Source: Effrenium voratum (taxonomy: Eukaryota; Sar; Dinophyceae; Suessiales; Symbiodiniaceae). Taken from it: a stretch of DNA of 64,000 bases. Both the position numbers and the translations under genes were made by a program. The notes below the pieces were generated by a model. It was given only the letters and a program-made list of their open reading frames with translations. It searched no databases and was not told the DNA's origin. The stretch is from assembly GCA_963377175.1 (NCBI GenBank), contig CAUJNA010001482.1:1-64000 (forward strand), read 5' to 3'. Position 1 is the first letter of the stretch, and every line of letters starts with the position of its first letter. Shown here piece after piece: positions 31,610 to 42,835 of the stretch.

Positions 31610-32835
31610 GTTCCATCGCGCAGGTATGTCCCAACTGTTTGAAGGAGGAGAGCTTGGGCTTTGGTGCGGTCTGCATGACGTTCAAGACGCCACGCCCTGA
31701 GGCCTCCGTTCGGGCCGATTCGGATGGATCCGCTCGCGCTCGTGCCACTGACCGCCAGATGTCGCTGAGGTTCATTTGCCATGACTGCAAGTCAGCCCAC
31801 CAGAGCTTCTCCCACCGTTGCAAAAGCGTCCAGATGAGCGTTTGGACCATGGACGAGGTGAAGGCCGGGGCGCGTTCAGGGAGCTTTGCCGTCAATCCAA
31901 AGCTTGGATAAATGAAGGTTAGGCAAGGGACAGTCGCACTTGGGACGGGCTGCAAAACATTTGGTTTGGGCATTGCCTGCCAAAGACTCCACCAATATGA
32001 GGAAATCGAAGAATCATCAACTGTACGTGTGTGATCCGCTGAGCACGTGTAAGAGCTTCGGAGCCTACCAACTTGAGACCGTTGCCATGTCCAGAATCTG
32101 GTGACAGTCACATATATAGGTGCGAATATTCGCCCTTTTGGTTCTTTACATGGTATACTCAGGCGAGCGGGGACAAAATTCCCCTGTCGATGTCAGTTGG
32201 GGTCGCAAGTTGACTGTGGCTCGAGCACGAGCCGCCCAACTGGACATGTTTTCCACAGTTTGAGAGCCAAATGCCTCAGGCCCAAACTTCAGCTTCCCGG
32301 AAAGCCACCTTTCGGAAGCGAAGGGATCCAATTTGGACCGCTCACTTGAGCATGTGTTTGAATTGGGATTTGCCTGGGGATTCATGCAACTACCCACCAT
32401 TTTCTTTGGGGTGTTCCAACCACTAGAATTCACGGTCACTGAGTCCAAGTTACTTTGGGGAGGTCTCGCTTATGCCCCCCCCCATTTGAGGGTGATTTTT
32501 GACCACGTCTCACTTTTAGCCGGTTTCCGCTTTTTGAGTTCAAGGCACACTTCAACTCAGTGGTCAATTCCCCCAAAGTCGAAGCACCTGTTTGAGCGGG
32601 TGTCCTTTTTTGGACCCGTGTTGGGGTTTCTTCAAGGGCACCGAAAGGAGAACCACCCATTTTGAAGGTTCCCCCATTTTGAGACAAGCCCACGTTGACT
32701 GCGTCCAAAAATGAGACGCTGACTCGGTGTGCTCCGGCCAGTCGCTGGATGAGCGTCATGGCGGAGGCAACGCCGCTGCTCAGCGCCAGTTCCTTGGACG
32801 ACTCACGGACAAGGAGCGCGTGAAGCAGGCGCCGA
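31610..32835 (-). CDS. Two exon-like segments, - strand, unknown gene
   Basis: At about 32700-32835 the - strand reads LVRESSKELALSSGVAS, then AMTLIQRLAGAHR, a clean amphipathic helix. At about 31610-31905 it reads TSSMVQTLIWTLLQRWEKLW, then WADLQSWQMNLSDIWRSVARA. Both are GC-rich islands in repeat-like DNA. They could be successive exons of one gene. Splice borders are not certain and no family is recognised. Confidence 0.3.
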
Positions 32836-33555
32836 GTTCGGCTCATACGGGACGGGTGCGTTTTTTTGTGGATGGCACAGGGTCCCCTCAAAAAGACAGA
32901 CACACCCAAGTGGTGGGGTTCCCTTGGGGATCCTTTCGACTTTGCTCCTTTCAACTTTGGGGCTCCTTTGTTCTATGGGGCCGGTGGTAGCCAGACAGCC
33001 AGCGGATGGACAGGGCCAACACGACTTAGGTGAGCCACAATCAATATTTGGGTACATAAAGGAAAGTAGGGGACAGTCCCAATCAGAAGTCGGCGTGGAT
33101 TTTTCTCCCCTTGAATTCTTTGTCCGGGGGTGTCTTTCTTTGAGGGTGCCACTTTTTTGATGGTTTTAAAAGAAAACAATAGGCAAACCACCAATTTGGG
33201 TCCCCAAAAAAAGACGAGCCACCCGTCTTTGATTTGGGCAGACCCCCTGAGATCATTGAACATAAGTCGGTTTATCTACCTCAAATGCTTGCTTGAAGTG
33301 CAAGCCACTTGAGCATTCCCCTGCCTGAAAGGATCCAACATTCTGCATCGCTGACGCTTCACGGAATGACCTGAACACTGGGCCTCCCAATGCGGTTTGA
33401 CTCTTCAACAAATCCGTAGCAGATCTGAGTTGTCGCCAATGCACCCTCCAATGAGAGTTCCTAATGAAGATCCCGTACAAAGACTCAGGTGAGAAGACGC
33501 CCAGGCAAGCGAGTACACCGAGCATAATGTAAGGCTTCTCTCGGTTGCAGCTTGT

Positions 33556-34149
33556 ATGCGGCTTGTATGTAGACGTACTTTGAATTCCTTCATTGCTGAG
33601 AGCTGCATCCTAGAGTGCACGGAGAAAGGCAAAACGGCAACAAAGCAGAAGGTGGTTTGGGGTTGGAAAAGCAGCCCCCCCTCTTCAGACATTGGGGACA
33701 CATCACGGGCCCCCTACCCAGAGAGGTTCGCAGAACCCTTCGATCAGGTAAGACTCTTGGTTGTGGGAGGGTCTCAGGTTTTCCCCCCCCGAAAACACAC
33801 GCTCGGTGTTGTCTCAAAGACAACCCACTTTTGCATGGTTTTAAAGGGAAGCCAAGAGGAAGGTGCCTTGAATTTGGAGACACATGTTGGCAAAGGGCAG
33901 TCCTTTAAGACTAGCCAGAAGTTTAGGTTTCCTCTTGGACGTATGCCAACCTTGTCCCAAACGGGTGTCAAAAGGAGGTTACCACACACGTTTTCGAGTC
34001 CCCCATTGAGTGGGGTAAACCTTGTTTTTGGGGGGTTGGCTAACCACTGGCTGCCTCCGAAGATCCTAAGTGCCCTCTTGCCATTTGCTCAGGGCAGCTC
34101 CCCTGACGCTTTCAAGCGATTCATCGAGCCGGGCGCCCGGGATGGCTGA
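33556..34149 (+). CDS. Last two exons of an unknown host gene
   Basis: A strong donor, GATCAG/GTAAGA, ends an exon at 33747 (...ERFAEPFDQ). An acceptor, TTTGCTCAG, opens the next at 34093 (GSSPDAFKRFIEPGARDG, stop TGA at 34147-34149). Both borders are phase 0, so the join is consistent. The upstream extent of the first exon is unclear, and the sequence before about 33700 may be intron. No family recognised. Confidence 0.45.
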   Translation: MRLVCRRTLNSFIAESCILECTEKGKTATKQKVVWGWKSSPPSSDIGDTSRAPYPERFAEPFDQVRLLVVGGSQVFPPRKHTLGVVSKTTHFCMVLKGSQEEGALNLETHVGKGQSFKTSQKFRFPLGRMPTLSQTGVKRRLPHTFSSPPLSGVNLVFGGLANHWLPPKILSALLPFAQGSSPDAFKRFIEPGARDG

Positions 34150-37100
34150 GGTCTAACTCGGCTGGACTCGTCGTCCAAATTTCGGCGGTTCTACGGATGG
34201 TGAGGCTTTGGACGCCCACAGCGGGCAAACGCTTCAACCTCCCAACCCGTGGCCACAATTGCCACCTTTTGTTCCTCATCCATGTCGCTCTTCAACTTTC
34301 TGGGGTCATGGTGAGGCCTGACTAAGACCTTAATGTCAACCTCGGAAAGCAACATCGGGGGCCCTATTCAGAGGAACTGGGCGCCGAACACAGGGGTCAA
34401 CTTACCTGATTGTTACGGTCCTCCGGATGAATCCGGGGTTGACACATGTTGGTAGAACCAAAGTCAGTGGTTTGAGCGCTACAAGACCGATTCCTGACCG
34501 ATTTCGTAGATGGCACCCAGTTAGTGGGGATGGCGGGGCCGCTAAAAAGCCTTTAGCGTCTCGAAGCCAACTATCGGTTGGGCTGCATCTTAGTGGCTTG
34601 GACACTTTCGGTTGGGATCAAACTTCCAATCTCCTCATGGCAAACATCGTCCAGTCTGGGGCGACACTCCTCTGAAAGGATCCCCCCAAAAAAGACAGCC
34701 CCTTGCAAGAATGGGCCCTGATTCAGAGCCGCAAGGGGAGCCATTGCAGCTCGCTAGTGATTCTTATCAAGGACCAGTAGCTTTGACCTGCATTGCGAGC
34801 GAGAGCAATGGGAACCATGACCATGGCCCACATCTTCCACGCCAGATGTGGTGTTTTTTGTTGGAGGGGTAGCATTCACTTGAGGTTGGATGCAGAAGGC
34901 CAAGAGGAGCACCATTTTGGGGGTCCCTCGCGCCCTGGCGCTCCGAAAAACGGCCGGTGAGGCGAGCGTACATCAAGCTGAAGTGGGTGAGCGAGCCTTC
35001 CGAGGCACTGCACTGCATGATCTTTTGTTGGCCAATTTCAGTCGGCCCCCCAAGCAAATACACGTGGTCTCTTCTGTTTGTTTTGGGGCCGTTTTGTCGG
35101 TGAACTTCGGGCGACCTCGATGCAGCACGCTTGCTGCGTTGTTTTTAGGTTGTGCGGATCTGTCGGCCGGAGAGGTTGCGCCAGAGCCCCCCAGCGCCGC
35201 TGTGGAAGTTCCGGCAGAGCCAGCGCTGCTGGGCGGAAATCGGCGTGTGGCTGGGCTTTTGGGTGCACGGAAACCGCACAGTTTGACTGCTCCGCTGGCC
35301 CGCCAAGCCGCTTGGGTTGTCAAAACTAGGGCCCGTTTTGGTGGCTGCCTTGAAAAGGCGGCACCTTGGGCGGGGGTCCGAAAGGGGATTGTTTTGGCAC
35401 TCCGATAGAGCTGCAAGTCCCCTCCTTAAATCGCCTCCCACATGCTTCGCAAGGCCCGAGACCGAGAAGCGGAAGAAGTCCAGGTGCGGAGTCCGATCCG
35501 ATCGGAGACCCGTTTGTCGCTTTCCACCTCAATCTCTTCAGCTGTTTTTGGACCGGCAGTGCAGGTTTTTGGCGGGGCTTGAGGTGGTGAATTGTGGTTT
35601 TGGGCATGTTGCCTCATCTCCCGCAGCACAACCACTGATTGGTTTGGGAGCTGCAAGCTTTCGGAAATCCATCTTCAAGCTTTGAGAAGAAAACACACAC
35701 ACACACACACACAGAGACACAGAGACCAGCACGGCAATGACCGCTTTTTGCCCCGAAGCGCTGCGGCTGGCAGCTGTCCTGGTGTGTACAACCAGTACAG
35801 CTTATCTGAAGCTTCCAAGAAGCGCAAGGGATGCGGCCATGATATGCCGAAACGCCAGAGTAGAACTTTATTTTTGCGTGATGAGTCCAACAGTGCCGAG
35901 TAGCTGTTGTATGGTGACAGCGCTTATGGGGGGTCTTCTATGGTTGGAATCTCCCATTTGAAGGCTAGCTCTAACATCTCCCACGTCCAGTCGCTGTCGG
36001 TTTTTGAGGCCATGGCCATTTGGTGCAGAAAATTGCAGGTTTCCGTCAAGCTAGTAGTGGCTAACGCCAGAGCTTCATACGTCGCGTGCAGCCTTTACTG
36101 GGGAAAACAGAAAGTGGAATTGGAATCAACCCTTAGACCCACGTTCAGAATCAGAACATCAAAAATAAGGCGTCTTTAAGCTATGGCCTCAGATTTCCCA
36201 CTTTTTCAGCAATCCGACCCAGCGTGTCTCATGTGCAAGCAGAAAGGCAAGAATGCCAAGAAACCGAATGGCTGGGCGACCTACCGTCATGTTGCTTTTT
36301 GGGGTGGTCCACCAATAGGTGTTTTTTTCTTTTTAAAGTCATACCCATACTTTGCACGCAGTTCCTTCAGCCTTGGATTCCCAGCTGCCAAGTGTGGTGT
36401 TGCCGGTCTCCGCTCAGGAGACGCCGCAAAGAAGGTGCTTCTCCCAAGAGGGCCTCGCTTCAGCCAGAAGCCTACCCGTTGAGTGAAGGATGGCACGGCT
36501 TCCGCACGGTGTTATCCTCGTCCCTCGGTTGCCAGCCACAGGGTGCCTACGACTTTGAGAAACGAGGAGGGAGTGTAGAGGAGTTTATGACACCTCCCAC
36601 TGAAACTGCACCTTCAGCAAGGGAAGGAACCACTAAGTCACAGACATAGCGAGAGGCGTATGGATAGCCACATGGGATTGGTGTCCGACAATTCGGGCAA
36701 GCGCCGAGCCTCAGCCTGACTCACTCCGAGGTCAGAGATGGAGGCCGTCGAACCCGTCGATTCCGAATGAAGCCGTTCCGGGAGGGCTGGGGGTGGACTC
36801 GGTAGCCCACCTTACCAGGTTTGGACGGTTTTTGCGAGGTAAAGCACATGTCATGCAACCCACGAATGAGCAAGGGACATGCTTTGTTCCAGAGTATCGG
36901 TTTTGGGTGGGCCGTCTCCCTCTTTTTGCATTGCAGGTTGGTGTTTGGGTTGTCGTCTTATGGCGGTCATATTGTCGGACACTCATGTGTCAATGTCAAA
37001 GGGACACGCATCGACGCTTGAAGTCCTGGCCAGGCGTATGGAGGCCGGGGAGTCCGTGGAGTGCGCAAAAAAGCAAAGCGGAAGGAGAGTGCAGTCCATT

Positions 37101-37477
37101 TGAGATGTCGCAGACATTGTGGATCAGAAAGCCGCAGCAAATGCGTCAAGCAGCACTATATGCACGGGTGCTATCATGCGAGACTGGATGTGTGCCAGAA
37201 ATCTTGGCCCAGTCGCAAAAGATCAGACTCTAAGTGTTCAGCTCAGGTTATTCCCAGCCTGCAATTGATCCCCTCCACTTTCGCGTTTGAGCAACACATT
37301 GTTCGCGGAGGGGCTGCCACCTGGGCATGAACCACCGACTTTCAAACATTAGACTTCCTTACCCCCGTTCACTCTTCCTCAACTCTCTCTCTCTCTCTAT
37401 ACATATATAACATATATATGTTAAAACAGACATCACAAGTCAGATGGGTGAGTCTTCACCCAAGATGCTTTGGTGCC
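34150..37477. other. Host intergenic/intronic DNA
   Basis: About 3.3 kb without a supported gene. It includes an (AC)n microsatellite (35693-35714), (CT)n near 37384-37400 and several copies of a TTTAAAGGG-type intron motif. Frames over 34890-35410 and 35100-35300 give plausible GC-rich codons on both strands and cannot be resolved. Confidence 0.35.
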
Positions 37478-39926
37478 ATGAGGCGACTTGGTGTTCTGGC
37501 AGGTCTGGGCACTGGGGCCGCGCAGGCCGTTTTCGGAAGCCCGGGCCCGGAGCAAGAGTTCGGGATTGACTGGCTGGAGGGCTGGCACTCGCAGTATGGC
37601 CAAGACCGCAGCTGGGCGATGGGTTTTTGGGTTAGCCCAAAGTTACAGCTGGGCCAACCACAACGTATTTTGGAGCTTAAGAATCGAAGAAGGTGGCTTT
37701 TCCCCCCACGAAGCTGTTGCCAGAGCAAACGCCGAAACATTGGACACATGCCACCCTATTACACCGGGGATTGAGTCGCAGGCAAGATCATGCGGTGGTT
37801 CTACAGTGAGGAGCCGGGGTCCAGGTGGTACATGGCAGCTGCGGGCCAAACGCTGCGGCAAGGCGCAGACTTCGCGGACAAAACATCCATTTTCTGGATG
37901 TTTCTTTTTTTGGCACACAAACGGCCAACCCAATGGCTTCTATGCCAACAAGCCAACCCAACCTTGAGTTTTTTTTTGAAGAGCCGTTGCAACCAGAGGG
38001 TTTCGTTTTTTCCTCGAAGTTTTTCTCCCCCCGGAGATCATTCCTTTTTTGTTTGTTTGTGGGTTTCACCCTTTGGGTTTCCCACAAATTCAATTGCGAC
38101 CCTCAGATGGACGTGGAACCCCTGAAAGAAGCCGAGCCAAAAATAATCTCCTAAAGATTGCGGCTTGCTTGGGTTCCCCGGTTTTGCTTTTTTTGCCAGT
38201 TTGGGCCGCTTTCCATTCCAGGCGTGTTCGTGGATCTGGGCGCCGGGGACGGCGTGGAGAAGAGCAACAGCCTGGCCTTCGAGGAGAAGTTGGGGTGGAC
38301 GGGTCTGCTGATCGAGCCCATGCCTGCGGCCTTTCGAGAGCTGCAGAAGAACCGGCCCAAGGCCAAGACGGTGAGGGCCTGCGTGGCGGGGGCCACAGGC
38401 GGGCACCGGAAATGTCTTCCCCTCCCCAACCCAACCCAACCCCAACCCCAACCACCACTCCCAACCCCCCAGCCCCCAACCCCCCAACCCCCAACCCACC
38501 CTCTCAACTCTCCAACCCCCAACTCCCCCGACATCTGGCCATGGGTCACACCCTGTGGCTCCATTTTGGCGCGGAGGAACACCCATGTACCAGCTTTGAT
38601 GTTCACCAGGGTTTCCTGGGTTTTGACACCTCATCCACCCTTCCCAACTTTTCAACCAACCCACAGTCCGAAGGGGACAAGGACTTCGTGGAGGACGGGC
38701 TGAACAGCGGCACCACCAGCCGCCAGCAGCTCACCGCCGCCTCCGCGGCCGTGACGCGGCTCCGGTGCCGCAGCCTCGGGGACCTCATCGACGAGCACCT
38801 GGGCGAGATGGGCGCGCACATCGACTACCTCTCCCTGGATACGGACACTTGGAAGAGCTTACCGTGGTACCATGGATGGGGCGGGGTGCCAGTTTTTTTT
38901 TCAATTAAAAGGTATATTTTTTGTACACATATGCAGAGGAGGTCCATTTCTATTTCCATTGGGTTTTTCCCTTGAAACAACCAACCAAGGCAAGCCCCTT
39001 AAAAGTGATGCAGTCGCCAAGAAGCCATCCCAAAGAATTGAATGAACACTCAGGATGCTGAAGCATGGAGTCGACATTCCGGGTGTTGAGGTGTTGGGGT
39101 TGCCACTCGTGATACCAACGGATCTAGCGAGACAAGTTTTGCCCAAAGCCGAGGTTCTCCCATTGTTCAACTATTCTTGTCATCGTCCCAAAGGAAAGGG
39201 AATCGGCCTTCTTGACCGATTGAGGCCTTGACCATTTTGGGGCAATGTTTCCCAAGGCGAGCACCCGTTTTCAGGTCCTATGGTCGCAAGTCAGATTTTA
39301 GCCCACTTTCCGTGATGCTAAGAGAAAATGGTCTAACAAAGTAGTCATAAGGATGGCCCGTGGTACACAATCCAGTGGTTGCCACTCTTGAGGAAGGCTC
39401 GGAGTTGGAGATTTTGAGATCCTTCAACTTCCAGAAGCATCGGGTGGATGTCATCAGCGTCGAGGTGGATGACATTTTGCCCGAGGTCATGTACAAGCGA
39501 CTGTCGGACCGGCTCCGAAGGAACAACTACGCGTATTTGGAGAGACTGGGCGCTGACGAGATTTGGGTGAGGCAATTGGGCTTCCATCCAGATCCCACCT
39601 GCCTGTTCTCTTTGCCTTTGCAGTTGGACACGGTTCCAGCATCGGTTCCTGATGTCGGCTGGGGCGGCCTCCGCAGAGTGCTGAAGAAGTTTCTGGTTTC
39701 TTTGGGCTCCGGGTTGGGCGAGCTCGGATCCGCGGGCGCCTTTCTGGATCAGTGGGCCACCGGGGATCTGCGCGACTGGAGCGCGCAGTGCCCTGCGGGG
39801 ATGCTGTCGCTGGGCCTGGCCTTCTCCCTGACGCGCACGCGGGACAACGCGGCCCCAAGGGACCGGCAGAGCTTGGCCAACGAGCTGCGGCACCACACGG
39901 TCTTCCACTGGAACGACCAGCTGCAG
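37478..39926 (+). CDS. FkbM-family methyltransferase, secreted, multi-exon
   Basis: Exon 1 (37478-37622) encodes a signal-like start (MRRLGVLAGLGTGAAQAVFG) and the FkbM N-terminal SQYGQD motif. Exon 2 (from 38222, acceptor CCATTCCAG) has the AdoMet motif GVFVDLGAGDGVEKSNSLAF and LLIEPMPAAF. Exon 3 (38667-38843) carries RLRCRSLGDLIDEHLGE and HIDYLSLDT. Exon 4 (39393-39566) has EGSELEILRSFNF and DVISVEVDD, then AYLERLGADEIW. Exon 5 (39624-39926) adds a helical extension. Phases join exactly at exons 1/2, 3/4 and 4/5, and the exon 2 donor is unclear. Intron 3 appears to be GA-AG, the others GT-AG. By family it transfers a methyl group to a sugar or other small acceptor in the secretory pathway. 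The C-terminus beyond 39926 is not fixed. Confidence 0.75.
38404..38529. repeat. CCCCAAC low-complexity tract in intron 2
   Basis: Runs of CCCAACCCCCAACC just after exon 2 of the methyltransferase gene. The - strand Gly/Trp-rich frames over this tract are artefacts. It obscures the exon 2 donor site. Confidence 0.85.
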
Positions 39927-40930
39927 GTGGGCGCTCAAGCGGTTGAGTTCGGCTGGTTTCCCTTTAAAGCCAGAGAATCACACATGGCCGGGTGCTGGTT
40001 GGAGGTGCAGCCCCCTTCTCTTTTGGTTTAAAGGAAAAGCCCCATAAGTTTGGGGGTTCTGATTGCTCTGGTCCAAACGCATGGTTGACCCGCGGAACTG
40101 CTGAAACAAACTCCATTTGGTTTCCCCGTTGTTTCACCAACACTTGTTTGAACAAATGGGGCACCCAAGAGAAGGGTGCGCTCAACAACAATAGGTACCC
40201 GGCTGGATGGAACTTTGAACGAACAGGTCAAAGTATTTCATATGCGGTACCTGGCAAAGCAGAAGGGCCCTCAAACAACGAACAGTACCTCAAAGAACGG
40301 TACCCACATTTGACATTTCCTGTAAACCAACCTGAAAAGGAGATACACCTCAAACAACCAGCTTCCCTGCCATGTGATCGAGCCCCAAATTTGACCATGG
40401 CACATCTGGCTATGCAAGAATCGGAAACTCCAAAGTGGTTGGTGGACATTTTTCGCCCCGCTGAATTCTGACTAGGGGATGACAGGGATAGTCCCCTGCA
40501 ATGGCAGTTCCAGATGGGGTTTCCGAAATTTTCAGACACCCTTCCTTTGGGTACCTTAAGCTAGGCCAACGTTTGGGATCATCTTACATCTTTTTTCTTT
40601 GAATGAGCGAAGAACAGATGACGAAATCCAAGTGGGCTCAAGGTTTGCCAAGTAGAGGCCGATTTGTTTTGTTTTCCCTACTCATTTGTTGGGTCCCCTC
40701 ACCCATTTTGAGACAAAAACGGGTGGTGTTGACCTCTGATGTATAACCCCCCACTTGTATTTCTTCCTTCTACGTAAGAGCTGGAGGATCTGGTCGGGCG
40801 GTTTGGGGATTTGAACCCCTGGCTCTGAGGGGTGGGCTCCCAAACCCTCCAAACCGGGACTTCTCCCAGCCGCCGGTTTTTCGCTCGGTTGGGAAGCCGC
40901 GGCCCGCCTTTTGGTGCTCCGATTCTCCCG
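39927..40930. other. Intron-like DNA
   Basis: No gene supported. Contains CCCTTTAAAGCC-type repeat motifs. Probably intron or intergenic DNA between the methyltransferase gene and the exon-like island at 40948. Confidence 0.4.
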
Positions 40931-40947
40931 CGTCGGTGGCCGGAGCG

Positions 40948-41110
40948 ATGAGCCGGCGGTGCGCAGAGGCGGTGATGCGGACCTTGCGGCACAGCGACCT
41001 GGTGAAGGCGTCGGAGCTGGCCGGGGAGGACTTCCACTTTCGCGCGCCGCTGGGGAGGCTCTGGCACCTCACCAGCTTCGAGCAGATCCTGGAGGCGGGG
41101 GCAGTGGGCC
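40948..41110 (+). CDS. Exon-like island next to the viral insertion
   Basis: A GC-rich segment encoding MSRRCAEAVMRTLRHSDLV, then KASELAGEDFHFRAPLG and LWHLTSFEQILEAG, helical and codon-biased like the other host exons. It may be a further exon of the methyltransferase gene or a separate gene. Coding quality stops about 45 bases before the AT-rich viral DNA begins, so the insertion may have separated it from downstream exons. Confidence 0.35.
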
Positions 41111-41157
41111 ACAGGGGCTGGGGGGGAAACACCTACCAAAGGCCAGGCCCCAGTTAG

Positions 41158-41264
41158 ATAAAATCCCCTCAACCGACCAATTCACATAATATGTTTTCAT
41201 CATTTCATAACAGAACCTCAACTCAAGATTTGATACATAAATTTTACAAATATTTTTCTAAATT
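41158..41264. repeat. 107-bp direct repeat at the left virus edge, copy 1
   Basis: ATAAAATCCCCTCAACCGAC ... ends TATTTTTCTAAATT. Copy 2 is at 41328-41434 with about three differences (170-bp period). The DNA around and after the copies is full of CCCAAAATCCC and CAAAATATATTTTTCC units. It marks the left border of the AT-rich block and may be the remains of a terminal repeat. Confidence 0.85.
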
Positions 41265-41327
41265 TTCAAAAATATATTTTTCCAAAATCCCAAATTCCCA
41301 AAATATATTTTTCCAAAATCCTAAAAT

Positions 41328-41434
41328 ATAAAATCCCCTCAACCGACCAATTCACATAATATTTTTTCATCATTTCATAACAGAACCTCAACTCAAGATT
41401 TGATACATAAATTTTGTAAATATTTTTCTAAATT
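41328..41434. repeat. 107-bp direct repeat at the left virus edge, copy 2
   Basis: See 41158-41264. Followed to 41540 by AT-rich low-complexity CCAAAATCCC units with no reading frame. Confidence 0.85.
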
Positions 41435-41542
41435 CCCAAAATATATTTTTCCAAAATCCCAAATTCCCAAATCCCAAAATCCCAAATTCCCAAAATATAT
41501 TTTTCCAAAATCCCAAATCCCAAAATCCCCATAATTTCAAAA

Positions 41543-41579
41543 CATAAATCTTACAATGTTTTTTATTGTAAGGTTTATG
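41543..41579 (-). terminator. 3' hairpin of the 41587 gene
   Basis: CATAAATCTTACAAT pairs with ATTGTAAGGTTTATG (one G-T wobble) around a GTTTTTT loop. It begins 8 bases past the stop on the - strand. The same 37-nt element recurs at 42799-42835. Likely an RNA 3'-end signal, as proposed for hairpins in mimivirus-like systems. Confidence 0.65.
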
Positions 41580-41586
41580 GTGTAAT

Positions 41587-42114
41587 TTATAATTTAAGTT
41601 CAGGATAATAATTTAATTGACAAATCTCACTTATGTCATACATCATTTTAAAAATAATATTAATATCTCTCACTGTATTTTTAACATTAAACTTTTTATA
41701 AATTTCAATATAATATTTGATATATTCTTTAATATCATCTCCTTTCTTTTGACTATGACACAACATCCTTAATATATCATGAATCATTTCATATTTTTTC
41801 TTACTGATTTTAAGAAACTGTTTAACATAAACGTAAGGTGGTAATTTATACACAGTTAAAAATATCAAAATGTCATCTTCTACATTTCTATTATGTCTTC
41901 CTTTTAATCTCAACAAACATTTGATTATAGCTTGGTTATCTCTCCAGGTTTTACAAGTTCTACATAAATCTTCTTCACCCAAAGCATAATCAATAATATT
42001 ATTTATTATTCCATTAGGTAAATTTAATTTATACAATTCCATATTTTCTTTTTTAAAGTGGCAACAGTCGTAGCATTTCTTATTAATATACTTATTGATT
42101 TCAATACCGTTCAT
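41587..42114 (-). CDS. Cys2-LP-Cys2 protein 1
   Basis: 175 aa. The N-terminal module is CYDCC (residues 14-18), then LNLPNGIINNIIDYAL, then CRTC. Two further viral proteins (42167-42751, 42831-43478) have the same layout: a CxxC pair, LP(x)nI..Y, and a second CxxC. The paired cysteines suggest one zinc site enclosing an F-box-like LP helix. The rest is basic, Lys/Ile-rich and helical. It shares its upstream motif and 3' hairpin with 42831-43478, so the two look like cassette duplicates. Function unknown. If the LP helix is F-box-like, a ubiquitin-ligase adaptor role is one hypothesis. Confidence 0.75.
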   Translation of the reverse strand: MNGIEINKYINKKCYDCCHFKKENMELYKLNLPNGIINNIIDYALGEEDLCRTCKTWRDNQAIIKCLLRLKGRHNRNVEDDILIFLTVYKLPPYVYVKQFLKISKKKYEMIHDILRMLCHSQKKGDDIKEYIKYYIEIYKKFNVKNTVRDINIIFKMMYDISEICQLNYYPELKL

Positions 42115-42160
42115 TTCTTCACTATTAATATAAGGTGTTTTTTCTTTAGGACTATTTCGC
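42115..42160 (-). promoter_or_regulatory. Shared upstream motif, gene 1
   Basis: Read on the - strand: AAAGAAAAAACACCTTATAT followed by TAATAGTGAAG and the ATG. Nearly identical to the leader of 42831-43478, and similar to those of 42167-42751 and 48741-48992. Proposed core: AAGAAA(A/T)A..nC..TAATAT.TTA within about 40 bases of the start. Confidence 0.5.
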
Positions 42161-42166
42161 CTAAAA

Positions 42167-42751
42167 CTAAATTATTAATTTAATTCTTTCTATTATTTTG
42201 TCACACGTTGTTTCATTATAAAAATTATTTTTTATTTGTTTTCTAAACATTCCCATTATTCCAATCGCACGTTTTATTGTATATCTAAGTTCGTGAGTTT
42301 TATACTCATCATTTAAAAACTCATTTAAAAAATCAAACAATACAACGTATTTTAAACGTTTAATATTAAAAGACATATTGTATAATTGTTTTACAATACT
42401 ATAATACTTAAAAATAAAATCATTATTATATCCTTCGTCGTTACATTCTAATAAATTATCAAATCCTTCTATAGTTAAGAAATTATTCATTTCAATAAAT
42501 ACAAATATTTCTAAATCATCATCAATAGTTTCATTATTTATAATATCAATATCCTTGTTATTCATATCATCAATTTTTTTTATAATTCTATTGCAATTAT
42601 TGCATATTATATATTGACAAATATTATTACAAACACCATTTGCAAAACCCCGTTCAATTGGTAATTTGAGCATTTCACAGTCATCACATTTATAACTCAT
42701 AAATTTGTCTTTCAATATATTTTTAGCATTGATACCGACTGTATCACTCAT
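42167..42751 (-). CDS. Cys2-LP-Cys2 protein 2
   Basis: 194 aa. CDDCEMLKLP (from residue 22), GVCNNICQYIICNNC (from residue 39) and an acidic Asn/Asp/Ile segment follow the layout of the two neighbouring paralogues, but the LP spacing is shorter and the sequence is more diverged. The C-terminal half is helical. The start at 42751 is preceded by GAAGAAATAATAACTTAATA, a variant of the shared upstream motif. Function unknown. A small TTTAGG/CCTAAA hairpin overlies the region just past its stop. Confidence 0.7.
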   Translation of the reverse strand: MSDTVGINAKNILKDKFMSYKCDDCEMLKLPIERGFANGVCNNICQYIICNNCNRIIKKIDDMNNKDIDIINNETIDDDLEIFVFIEMNNFLTIEGFDNLLECNDEGYNNDFIFKYYSIVKQLYNMSFNIKRLKYVVLFDFLNEFLNDEYKTHELRYTIKRAIGIMGMFRKQIKNNFYNETTCDKIIERIKLII

Positions 42752-42798
42752 TTTACTATAATATATTAAGTTATTATTTCTTCAAGTCATTTTGAAAT

Positions 42799-42835
42799 CA
42801 TAAATCTTACAATGTTTTTTATTGTAAGGTTTATG
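42799..42835 (-). terminator. 3' hairpin of the 42831 gene
   Basis: Same 15-bp stem and GTTTTTT loop as at 41543-41579. The TAA stop of the 42831-43478 gene lies within the 5' arm of the RNA hairpin. Confidence 0.65.

Noticed and set aside
38038..38664. 208-aa Gly/Trp-rich - strand ORF
   Set aside because: Antisense to the methyltransferase exon 2 and the CCCCAAC intron tract.
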